IMG/VR virus record: IMGVR_UViG_3300036884_000233
Coordinates: 1 to 26,333 of that record
Direction: 5' to 3' (one strand)
Length of the DNA stretch: 26,333 nt
Source of the DNA: a virus
Within the stretch, counting starts at the first letter, position 1. Every line of letters starts with the position of its first letter. The notes beneath the pieces are model-generated. The model was not told the origin of the DNA and did not search any database. It was given only the letters and a program-made list of their open reading frames with translations. Below are positions 1-7,321 of this stretch, in pieces. The position numbers were made by a program, and so were the translations under genes.

Positions 1-1
1 C

Positions 2-727
2 TTTCCACTACAACCTATAAATTCTAGGTTCAATATTGAGTCACTAAATGCTATTATGATACAAGCATCAGCTTTGCCTCAGTTTTACTTTGTAGAGCAG
101 GACTCATTTCAAATCTGGCCTATTCCACAGGCGGCCTATACAGGGAAAATTTACTACCACTATAGAGATAGAAACTTAAGCGTTGCCGACTATACGGGCG
201 GAACAGTAGCCTTAACTCAAAACTCAAATATAGTAACTGGTTCAGGCACTACTTTTACTCCTGCTATGGTAGGCCGATGGTTTACTATTTCAGATCCGAC
301 AGTCCCGGGACAAGGATATTGGTTTAGAGTTATCGGATACACTAGCGCAACTCAAATAACACTTGGAGCGAATGATGGCGTAACACAAACTCCGTGGCCT
401 TATGCCTCAACTAGTGGAATTAGTTCGTATAGAATAGGCGAGACGCCTGAAATCCCAGAGGAGGGACACGTAATACTATCATGGGGAACAGCAGCTGATT
501 TCTACGGTTCAATGAGAAAAGATATAAAAGGATTTTCTTTCTATAACAATATGTTTTATACAGGCGATCCAACTAACAAAAGTAAAAACTTCTCGGATAG
601 AACAGTAGATGGAGGACTTATAGGATTAATAGATACTTATAGAGATAGAGACAATAGAACTGTAATTAGACGAAAACCACGCTTGAATCCGCTACAAAGC
701 AAAGTTTTTGCTTCCACCTTGTCTTGA
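2..727 (+). CDS. Head-tail adaptor-like virion protein, 5' end outside window
   Basis: The frame is open to the left edge, so the gene is cut there and the in-frame ATG at 56 is probably internal. The visible 241 residues contain a segment typical of phage neck/adaptor proteins (FYFVEQDSFQIWPIP, then KIYYHYRDRNL). It is followed by a beta-rich stretch (GTVALTQNSNIVTGSGTTF) and a basic, Tyr/Arg-rich C-terminus. The placement just before the large tail protein supports a connector role like T7 gp11. The stop TGA lies inside the -35 box of the next gene's promoter. The family assignment rests on pattern memory and gene order; another minor structural protein is possible. Confidence 0.5.
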   Translation, partial: FPLQPINSRFNIESLNAIMIQASALPQFYFVEQDSFQIWPIPQAAYTGKIYYHYRDRNLSVADYTGGTVALTQNSNIVTGSGTTFTPAMVGRWFTISDPTVPGQGYWFRVIGYTSATQITLGANDGVTQTPWPYASTSGISSYRIGETPEIPEEGHVILSWGTAADFYGSMRKDIKGFSFYNNMFYTGDPTNKSKNFSDRTVDGGLIGLIDTYRDRDNRTVIRRKPRLNPLQSKVFASTLS

Positions 728-752
728 CAAGGATTAAGTTTTCTGATATACT
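724..752 (+). promoter_or_regulatory. Sigma70-type promoter for the HNH gene at 759
   Basis: TTGACA at 724-729, a 17-bp spacer and TATACT at 747-752, with TG at 744-745 forming an extended -10. The ATG at 759 follows after only 6 nt, so the expected transcript starts at or beside the ATG and has no ribosome-binding site. The -35 box covers the stop codon of the preceding gene (725-727). Confidence 0.7.
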
Positions 753-758
753 TTTGGT

Positions 759-1391
759 ATGTCAAAATCAGGAGATACAAGAAAAGGTAAAAAACGAGGC
801 AAATATACTCTTCATAAAGAAAATTCTTCTTTTTTCAAAAAGGGATTTACACCATGGAATAAGGGAAAAGGAAAACCAATAAGAGGGGATTCAATTTGTT
901 CAGTCTGCAATAAAGATTTCCATTGGGAAATTAAGCCTTTTGTACGAAAAGATGGTTACATAACTTATGTAGGTACTTCTCCTAAAACTTGTTCTAAAGA
1001 GTGCCGTTATAAATCAACCGCTATCAATCAAGAAGGTATATTAAGACCTCATATGCAAGGGAAAAATTCTCATCTTTGGCGAGGAGGAACTACTACTTTA
1101 ACGAATCAAATTAGAGGATGTGCAAAATATACTTTATATAGAAAACAATGCTTCGAAAGAGATAATTATACTTGTACTAATTGTCATAAGAAAAAGGGAG
1201 GCAATTTAGAAGCAGATCATATTATTTCTTTTGCACAAATATTAGACTTTTATAAAATAACTACCTTTGAACAAGCTTTGAAATGTCCTTTATTGTGGGA
1301 TTTGCGAAATGCTAGAACTCTTTGTCATAATTGTCATTCAAAAACTCCTACTTATATGACTCCTTTACGCAAACACCCAAAATCCATTTAG
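759..1391 (+). CDS. Free-standing HNH homing endonuclease
   Basis: The 210-residue protein has an HNH nuclease core near its C-terminus: C139-x2-C142, D153-H154, N184 and C189-x2-C192. A second Cys cluster (C47-x2-C50, C78-x3-C82) looks like another zinc site. The N-terminus has a TPWNKGKGKP stretch, and NSHLWRGG at 103-110 is a NUMOD-like DNA-contact motif seen in phage HNH endonucleases. Such enzymes cut DNA lacking the insertion and spread by repair. The gene has its own promoter and sits between adaptor and tail genes; its stop directly abuts the promoter of the tail gene. The assignment is secure, the target site unknown. Confidence 0.9.
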   Translation: MSKSGDTRKGKKRGKYTLHKENSSFFKKGFTPWNKGKGKPIRGDSICSVCNKDFHWEIKPFVRKDGYITYVGTSPKTCSKECRYKSTAINQEGILRPHMQGKNSHLWRGGTTTLTNQIRGCAKYTLYRKQCFERDNYTCTNCHKKKGGNLEADHIISFAQILDFYKITTFEQALKCPLLWDLRNARTLCHNCHSKTPTYMTPLRKHPKSI

Positions 1392-1400
1392 TGCTATAAT
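1392..1400 (+). promoter_or_regulatory. Extended -10 promoter for the large tail gene
   Basis: TGCTATAAT (TGn plus a perfect -10) begins at the base after the HNH stop codon. No good -35 lies 16-18 bp upstream. The transcript should start near 1407 and must pass a terminator-like hairpin before the ATG at 1441. A 15-bp dyad (ATACTC-AAG-GAGTAT, 1401-1415) covers the predicted start point and could be an operator. Confidence 0.6.
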
Positions 1401-1416
1401 ATACTCAAGGAGTATT

Positions 1417-1440
1417 TCCACCTATTATGGTGGATTTTTT
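1417..1440 (+). terminator. Terminator-like leader hairpin abutting the start codon
   Basis: TCCACC (1417-1422), loop TATTAT, GGTGGA (1429-1434), then T6 (1435-1440) and immediately ATG at 1441. This has the form of a rho-independent terminator, but it lies downstream of the extended -10 promoter at 1392-1400, so it may act as an attenuator. It also separates an AAGGAG (1407-1412) from the ATG; when folded, the effective distance is about 10 nt. Confidence 0.55.
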
Positions 1441-4400
1441 ATGGCAAAAGATATCGATGTAAAAAGTCAAAAAAGATTTCAGGGGATTTCGGACTATCCA
1501 AAGGAATCCTCAAACGGTCAAATTCCCGATACTTATTACTTTGGCCGAGCCGTAAATTATAGGGATGATCCACAGTCTTTAACCCTAATGCCAGCATCAT
1601 TAAAAGAGTCAGGATCCGTAGTCACCGACTTTCTAAAATGGGCAGATATTGTACCTGTTACTTTGACCTCATTTCACTATGGGGATGTTGGCAATGTTTA
1701 CTCTAGAACCTCTGCCGGATCGTGGGCCAATTTGTTTACGGTTCCTGCATCCCACGGTAATGGATTAGCTTACTTCTCAGGGGATGATTATATCTATGTT
1801 ACTTCGGATGCTAATATTTCACGCTACGGACCGACACAAAACAGCCCAGCATTCACCGCAAACTTTCTAACAGCGCAGGGTGGTATTCCACAAAATACTG
1901 CTTCTCTTGTTTTGGCTTCCGCTTCGTCTATGTATGCACACGCTGCAGATTCTGCTTCTTTATCGATAACCGGCAACCTAACCCTAGAAACCTATTTTAA
2001 GGCTAACTCATTGCCCGCAGTGGGGTCGTCTATGACTCTATTAGGTAAATGGGATGAATCGGGAGCGCTAAGAAGCTACAAGCTTGATTTATTTGGAGTA
2101 TCCGGCTTTTTTGGAGACGGATCCGATGGAAGCAAAACAATATCGGTTGACACTACAGAGGCTCCTATCGACTCAGCTTGTACGGGAACAGCAGGATTAC
2201 AAAGTTTATCTGCAACTAACGTATCCTTTGCGGTAGGTCAAAAAATATTAATTATTCAAATGCAGGGCACAGGTGCCGGCCAATGGGAAACAAAAACAAT
2301 TCAGGGATATACAGCGGGAACAATAACACTAGATACTCCCCTTACAAATACTTATGTGTCTGGAGCGCAGGTACTTGTAGGAAAAAGATATACAAATGTT
2401 ACCGTAAATAGTGGTAAAACTTGGAAACCTAAAGCTTGGAATGGAACAGTAGGGGGTATTTTATTCTTTTATGCAAACGGGACTGTTACCGTAACAGGAC
2501 ATATAGTTGCAGATAATACAGGGTTTAGGGGAGGACAAGCAGTTAACCAGCAAACAGCGGGATGGTCTGGGGAGGGTACAACAGGCGCTTCCCTACAGCA
2601 AACCGCAGCTAATGGAAATGGAGGAGGTGGAGGCCAAGGACAAGGAGGTGGCCCGGGATCTCCAATTGGCGCCGGTGGTGGAGGAGGTAATGCTACTAGT
2701 GGAGTAACTGGGGGTGCCGGGGGAGGAGGAACAGGGGGAGCGGGTGGTAATAGTTCGGGGGCTACTGATTTAACAACGATGACCTTAGGAGGCGGAGGAG
2801 GTTCGGGTGGAGCAGGAGATAACTCAGGGGCTGATGCAGGAGGCGTAGGGGGAGGAATTATTTTTATCAATGGAGTTACAATAACTGTTACAGGTACAAT
2901 TACCTCTAACGGTATAAATGGAACAGCTACGCAGGCAGGTTCAAATGCAGGATCGGGAGGAGGTGCGGGTGGCTCTATTCTTCTTAAAACACAAACCGCA
3001 ACTTTGGGAAGCGGACTTATAACAGCAAGTGCGGGAACAGGTGGTATTACAGGAGGATGGTCATCTGCAAACGGAGGTAACGGTTCTGTGGGAAGAATAG
3101 ATATTAACTATCTAACATCTTATACAGGCACAACAACACCGACAATTAATGCAATTCAGGATAATACTTTAGTTACTACAACTACAATTCAAGCTAGACT
3201 AGGTATTTCAAATGATGGCACAGCTTTTGAATATCTTACTCAGAACTTAAATACACTGACTACAGGGACTTGGAATAGACTTTCTATTGCATGGACAGCT
3301 TCTACATCTACAGCGCAGTTTTATTTTAACGGACTATATATTGGGCAGAGCATTGGAACTAAGACATCTATTCATGATAATGCTTCACTTCTTTATATAG
3401 GAGCAAATAAAGGGGCATCTACTATCGTAAATTACTTTGATGGTCTTTTAAATGACACAAGAATAATTAATAATGTTCAAACTGCTGGACAAATTTATGC
3501 GAATCTTAATCAACAATTATCCGTAACTTATGCTGGGCTTCAGGCATATTATAAATTTAATTCCGCTTATACTGATGCAACTGGGAATAGCAACACTTTA
3601 ACCCCAGTCAACTCGCCAACATTTTCAGCAGATGTGCCTTTTGCTGCCCCAACAACAAGACTGGATATCGATACTACTCAAAACTTAACAGGTCAAACAT
3701 ACACTTTATTAACTGCTATAAGCGAATCCTCAAATGACCTGCTTCCTTTTACTCCCGTAAACGATCCGCAGGACTCAGTTGGGTTCTACGTGGATACTAA
3801 GGGGACTGGCAATTGGACTTTGACAATTCACGATCAACAGAATAAAGTGGTAGCCAGTCAAACTATCGCCGCTGCCAATATTCCCGCCAGTGGATTTATA
3901 GAGTTTATTTTTGCTACTCCTTGGCGACTAATTACAAATAAAAGCTATCATATGCATTTGACCGTTTCTACAGGAACGTCAAACGTGGTTACAGGAACAA
4001 CGGCCAACTTTTCAACTGCCGAGTACACTTCCTACTTTGGATTTTTGGTTACAGATACGCAGTTTCACCCTGTCCATCAGTTCCAATATCAACCGTTAGG
4101 AGGTAGTTTAACAGGGGCAGAAATTATAGGTAATGAGCGATATTTAGCAGTCTGGGATGGTGCCAATTATCTGCCCAATTTTATTACTTTTCCACCGGGA
4201 TGGCGTGTCCGATGTTTTGCACAGTGGCGACAATACTTAGCTATTGGAGTATGGAGAGGCGGTAATATCTATGACTTCCATCAGGGCCGGATATACTTTT
4301 GGTCAGGTTACCAGCCAGCTTACGATTTCTTTATAGATGTCCCCGAGGGACAGATAAACGCTCTATTTGGAGTTGACTCCGACTTGTATATGTTTGCCGG

Positions 4401-5112
4401 ATTTAGAGGAATCTTGCTTGATTACAAAGGTGGTTATTTCTATAATACAGGAAACTCCTCATCAAATAAATTAAAGAGAATGCCTTTATTATCGGCTGCT
4501 GACTATACCGAGGTTTACCCTGGAGCTTTGAATATGTGGAGAGGACTCTTACACTTTGGACTTTATGCAAACTCTAACTCAACTACAGCGCAAAAGGGTG
4601 TCTACTCATTTGGTACTTTAAACCAGTATTACCCGGACACTCTTTCCTATGATTATGTTATTTCTACAGGAAACAAAGCATCCACTGTATCTATTGGCTT
4701 AGTCTATCCCGTAGGACAGAACTTGATAATCGGCTGGAAAGACGGCTCGGCCTACGGCGCTGATATGGTAAGTTTCTCTAATCCTCCTGCATCAAGTGGA
4801 GAAGTCGATCTTCTAATTATTGACGATAATGCTATCTGGAATCAAAATGCTAACTTCCAAGTTAAGGCCGATTTTGAACCGCTTAAAACAGGAGAAAGTA
4901 TAGACACTAAGGTAAGTCTAGATAGGGGAGCATTCGCTTTTTCAACCCCAGACGGTACCGTAGGCGATATGTTTACTAAAGGGCAGGTAAGTAACGGAAG
5001 AGGTAGAGAAGTGCAGTTCGGAGCAGATCTATATGCTACTGGCTCTACAAGCCCTACATTACTGGCAATATCACTACTTAGAAACGGACTGGCAGAGGAG
5101 GAACAGTTCTAA
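1441..5112 (+). CDS. Large tail protein with LamG fold interrupted by a glycine-rich domain
   Basis: 1223 residues. The N-terminus (to about 140) and the C-terminal 450 residues are beta-rich, with propeller-like repeats of aromatic strands, as in tail nozzle or hub proteins. A LamG/concanavalin-like sandwich starts at about 150 (NLTLETYFKA) and resumes near 580, then GTWNRLSIAW and FYFNGLYIG. Between these lies an inserted domain of about 350 residues that starts GFFGDGSDGSKTIS and includes a Gly-Gly-rich run around 395-475. LamG and Gly-rich modules commonly bind carbohydrate, so receptor or virion-surface contact is inferred. The gene follows the adaptor and overlaps the next start as TAATG. 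A shadow Pro-rich frame runs on the opposite strand. Confidence 0.75.
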   Translation: MAKDIDVKSQKRFQGISDYPKESSNGQIPDTYYFGRAVNYRDDPQSLTLMPASLKESGSVVTDFLKWADIVPVTLTSFHYGDVGNVYSRTSAGSWANLFTVPASHGNGLAYFSGDDYIYVTSDANISRYGPTQNSPAFTANFLTAQGGIPQNTASLVLASASSMYAHAADSASLSITGNLTLETYFKANSLPAVGSSMTLLGKWDESGALRSYKLDLFGVSGFFGDGSDGSKTISVDTTEAPIDSACTGTAGLQSLSATNVSFAVGQKILIIQMQGTGAGQWETKTIQGYTAGTITLDTPLTNTYVSGAQVLVGKRYTNVTVNSGKTWKPKAWNGTVGGILFFYANGTVTVTGHIVADNTGFRGGQAVNQQTAGWSGEGTTGASLQQTAANGNGGGGGQGQGGGPGSPIGAGGGGGNATSGVTGGAGGGGTGGAGGNSSGATDLTTMTLGGGGGSGGAGDNSGADAGGVGGGIIFINGVTITVTGTITSNGINGTATQAGSNAGSGGGAGGSILLKTQTATLGSGLITASAGTGGITGGWSSANGGNGSVGRIDINYLTSYTGTTTPTINAIQDNTLVTTTTIQARLGISNDGTAFEYLTQNLNTLTTGTWNRLSIAWTASTSTAQFYFNGLYIGQSIGTKTSIHDNASLLYIGANKGASTIVNYFDGLLNDTRIINNVQTAGQIYANLNQQLSVTYAGLQAYYKFNSAYTDATGNSNTLTPVNSPTFSADVPFAAPTTRLDIDTTQNLTGQTYTLLTAISESSNDLLPFTPVNDPQDSVGFYVDTKGTGNWTLTIHDQQNKVVASQTIAAANIPASGFIEFIFATPWRLITNKSYHMHLTVSTGTSNVVTGTTANFSTAEYTSYFGFLVTDTQFHPVHQFQYQPLGGSLTGAEIIGNERYLAVWDGANYLPNFITFPPGWRVRCFAQWRQYLAIGVWRGGNIYDFHQGRIYFWSGYQPAYDFFIDVPEGQINALFGVDSDLYMFAGFRGILLDYKGGYFYNTGNSSSNKLKRMPLLSAADYTEVYPGALNMWRGLLHFGLYANSNSTTAQKGVYSFGTLNQYYPDTLSYDYVISTGNKASTVSIGLVYPVGQNLIIGWKDGSAYGADMVSFSNPPASSGEVDLLIIDDNAIWNQNANFQVKADFEPLKTGESIDTKVSLDRGAFAFSTPDGTVGDMFTKGQVSNGRGREVQFGADLYATGSTSPTLLAISLLRNGLAEEEQF

Positions 5113-5534
5113 TGGAAGAGGATTTCAAAAAACAGGGTATAGACAATACTAACAAGACGGATAATGTTTCCAATAATAATCCTAGTATTAATACGGAACC
5201 ACAACAGGCAAGAGCGCCTCAGCCATTTCTATTCCCACAGGACTTGGCGCCGGGGTCAGTAGTTCAACAACATTTAGTTCCTAATCCGTCAAGTAAAGGC
5301 GATATTTATTTCGGGCTAGATGGAGTAAGATTTGCAAGAATAGCTATAGGCAAAATAGGACAGGTATTAACGGTGGCGTCAGGAGTTCCGGCATGGTCTT
5401 ATCTTTTAACAACAGGGATTGCCTCAGCACGGCCCACAACAGGTGCGTTCACGGGCGCACAGTTTTTTGCAACGGATACTAAAGTTTTAAGTATTTGGGA
5501 TGGAGCAACTTGGCGCACTACTACCTTGACATAG
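5112..5534 (+). CDS. Small tail fibre-like virion protein
   Basis: 140 residues. The start overlaps the previous stop (TAATG), and AGGAGG at 5097-5102 gives a good SD. The first 50 residues are Asn/Gln/Pro-rich and probably disordered. The remainder (GDIYFGLDGVRFARIAIG, then LSIWDGATWRTTTLT) has the short beta-strand pattern of the C-terminal end of phage fibre or tail-surface proteins. Its coupling to the large tail gene suggests an accessory part of the same structure. No enzyme motif is visible. The last two codons before the stop form part of the -35 box of the next gene. Confidence 0.5.
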   Translation: MEEDFKKQGIDNTNKTDNVSNNNPSINTEPQQARAPQPFLFPQDLAPGSVVQQHLVPNPSSKGDIYFGLDGVRFARIAIGKIGQVLTVASGVPAWSYLLTTGIASARPTTGAFTGAQFFATDTKVLSIWDGATWRTTTLT

Positions 5535-5554
5535 TGGACAGGAATAGCTATAAT
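5526..5554 (+). promoter_or_regulatory. Perfect-consensus sigma70 promoter for the HNH gene at 5562
   Basis: TTGACA at 5526-5531, a 17-bp spacer and TATAAT at 5549-5554 match both consensus boxes exactly. The ATG at 5562 is 7 nt past the -10, so the message should be leaderless. The -35 overlaps the last codons of the preceding gene. Confidence 0.8.
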
Positions 5555-5561
5555 CGTGGAA

Positions 5562-5987
5562 ATGAAGCTAATACCACTAACTAAGGGTTTATCCGCAAAA
5601 GTAGACGATGAGGATTTTGAATATCTTAATCAGTTTCATTGGCACGTAGACTCCAAAGGATATGCTGTTCGAAATAAACCTCGTCCCCGACAAGGAAATC
5701 ATGCTATTTATATGCATCGTGTTGTCAATAATACACCCGATGGTTTACAAACTGACCACATCGATAGAGACAAGCTCAATAATCAAAAAGGCAATCTTAG
5801 AAATGCAACTCAAAGTCTTAACAATTACAATAATGGTTCAAAAGGATATGGATTCCACAAGGCAAGTGGAAAATGGAGAGCTTATATCGATATAAAAGGA
5901 AAACATATGCATTTAGGATTATTTTTAACAAAAGAAGAAGCAATGAGAGTAAGGGAAACCGCACTTAAATCAGTTACTTTGAGTTAA
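5562..5987 (+). CDS. HNH endonuclease with AP2-like DNA-binding tail
   Basis: 141 residues from the ATG at 5562; a GTG six bases earlier is in frame but would place the start too near the -10. The order is a short N-terminal beta module with VDDEDFEYLNQF (14-25), the HNH core (MHR at 51-53, D65-H66, N78-L79-R80), then a compact AP2-like region (GYGFHKASGKWRAYI, HLGLF, 95-125). The same architecture recurs in the genes at 12330 and 24794, with clear sequence similarity between the three. Homing endonuclease function is inferred from the family. Confidence 0.88.
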   Translation: MKLIPLTKGLSAKVDDEDFEYLNQFHWHVDSKGYAVRNKPRPRQGNHAIYMHRVVNNTPDGLQTDHIDRDKLNNQKGNLRNATQSLNNYNNGSKGYGFHKASGKWRAYIDIKGKHMHLGLFLTKEEAMRVRETALKSVTLS

Positions 5988-6006
5988 TTGTAAGAAGTGC
6001 TATAAT
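5979..6006 (+). promoter_or_regulatory. Extended -10 promoter for the internal-protein operon
   Basis: TTGAGT (5979-5984), a 16-bp spacer and TATAAT (6001-6006), preceded by TGC. The -35 overlaps the end of the HNH gene. The distance from the -10 to the ATG (40 nt) nearly equals that at 1400 and 13239, and again a terminator-like hairpin lies between. Confidence 0.65.
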
Positions 6007-6015
6007 ACTAATAAG

Positions 6016-6045
6016 ACGCATTGTCGAAAGACGGTGTGTTTTTTT
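6016..6045 (+). terminator. Terminator-like leader hairpin abutting the start codon
   Basis: A 10-bp stem (6016-6025 with 6030-6039) closed by a GAAA tetraloop, with three G-T wobble pairs, followed by a run of T to 6045 and ATG at 6046. It lies downstream of the 6001-6006 promoter, so it should act on that transcript. No SD is visible between the hairpin and the start. Confidence 0.6.
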
Positions 6046-6858
6046 ATGTTTAAACGATTACTACCACGATATGATAATGCAGCAGACATGACTACTGCAC
6101 AAAATAGCATCAATAATGCTGCTAATTCGGGAAATGCGGCTATAAATAGTTATGATCCAACAGCTGCCGGAAATAGTTCTACAGGTGCCGTGACAAGTAA
6201 CTTTAATACAAATCAAGCACAAAATGCTAGTGCCGTAGATCCTCTCCAAAAGGTTATAAATAGCAATCCTACGGTAACTTCTCTTTATCAACAAGGCAAC
6301 GCCTTATATAACGTACCACAATTAGCAACACAGGCTACTGACTTAAGCAATAGATTAACCGATGTAACCCCTAACGCTTATCAGGCAGCAAAAGGTTTTG
6401 ATATTGATAGCACTGATATTGGTAACGGTATTGCTAATGCTTCAGCTTACTTAGGACCACAGTCGGGACGTGCCACAGCTAACTACAACACTGCAGCAGG
6501 TTTAGCATCAAATTTCGTAAATGCAGGACAACTACAAAATGCGCAGAACTTAATTCCGGCGCAGGAGAATGCTACACTTATAGCGCAAAATATGGCTGCC
6601 GAGCAAACAGGATGGAATCAGGCGCAGAAATCTATCCTTGATGGATTATTGGCTAAAATGCAGTCGGGAGTACAACTATCGCAAACTGAAATGACAACTG
6701 CACAACAGTTAGCCGCAACGGAGGAGGCCTACAATGCCCAAGTTTCAGTAAATCAGACTGCGGTACAAACTGCTCAAATTGGGCAGCAATACAAAATACT
6801 TAACCCCGCACAGACTCTTGCCAACACTTTTACAGGTAAGAGTGTAAAAGCAGCATAA
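6046..6858 (+). CDS. Q/N/A-rich internal virion (ejection-like) protein
   Basis: 270 residues from ATG 6046. A GTG at 6034 is in frame but inside the hairpin stem. The sequence is very rich in Ala, Gln and Asn, with few charged residues and no Cys after the start. It appears alpha-helical with Gln-heptad-like stretches (QNLIPAQENATLIAQNMAAE). It heads a run of three virion genes and is joined to the hydrolase gene by TAA-T-ATG. Composition and position match small internal core or DNA-ejection proteins of short-tailed phages. No conserved motif was recognised, so the role is inferred from context. Confidence 0.5.
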   Translation: MFKRLLPRYDNAADMTTAQNSINNAANSGNAAINSYDPTAAGNSSTGAVTSNFNTNQAQNASAVDPLQKVINSNPTVTSLYQQGNALYNVPQLATQATDLSNRLTDVTPNAYQAAKGFDIDSTDIGNGIANASAYLGPQSGRATANYNTAAGLASNFVNAGQLQNAQNLIPAQENATLIAQNMAAEQTGWNQAQKSILDGLLAKMQSGVQLSQTEMTTAQQLAATEEAYNAQVSVNQTAVQTAQIGQQYKILNPAQTLANTFTGKSVKAA

Positions 6859-6859
6859 T

Positions 6860-7321
6860 ATGGATAACCCAATTCTAAAAATAATGCAAAGCGGTGATAC
6901 TGCTTCTGTTCCCGCAGATGTTACTAAGGCTGTAAATGATACAGGCGATCAAAGCTATAATGGGTGGTGTCAAGCTTTCGTAGAACAAGTTACTGGTGTT
7001 AAACCGCAGGGAGATAGTAGTTCTGCGGTTAATGCATGGAATAGCTTTGCAAAGAACGGACAGGCAGTACCTAGTACGCAAGGTATGAAAGCGGGGGATT
7101 TAGTTTATTTTAGTCCTAATGCTTCAAATAACAATGACGGTCATGTCGGTATTTATCAAGGGAATGGAAAATTTGTATCTGCTACAGACAATGGCGTTAA
7201 TGTGCAAGATATGACAGACTGGCAAAAGAAAACGGGACAGCAAGTCTTAGGTTATATACCTCAAAATACAATAAGCGATAATCCCATTTTATCTATCATG
7301 AAAGGAGGGACTATACAATGA
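6860..7321 (+). CDS. CHAP/NlpC-type virion peptidoglycan hydrolase
   Basis: 153 residues with a Cys-His hydrolase pattern: NGWCQAFV puts the catalytic Cys at C37, GMKAGDLVYF follows at 75-84, and GHVGIY places the His at H95. These motifs fit CHAP or NlpC/P60 amidase/endopeptidases, which cut peptide cross-links in cell wall. Its place among virion genes rather than beside the GH25 lysin suggests it opens the wall during DNA entry. Both ends carry a near-copy of one motif (DNPILKIMQSG at 2-12 and DNPILSIMKGG near the end). The start follows the previous stop by 1 nt with no SD; the stop overlaps the next ATG. Confidence 0.7.
   Translation: MDNPILKIMQSGDTASVPADVTKAVNDTGDQSYNGWCQAFVEQVTGVKPQGDSSSAVNAWNSFAKNGQAVPSTQGMKAGDLVYFSPNASNNNDGHVGIYQGNGKFVSATDNGVNVQDMTDWQKKTGQQVLGYIPQNTISDNPILSIMKGGTIQ

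Noticed and set aside
2469-2870. Long Pro-rich open frame on the - strand
   Set aside because: It mirrors the Gly-rich codons of the tail gene; GGN repeats read as CCN on the other strand. No start signals.
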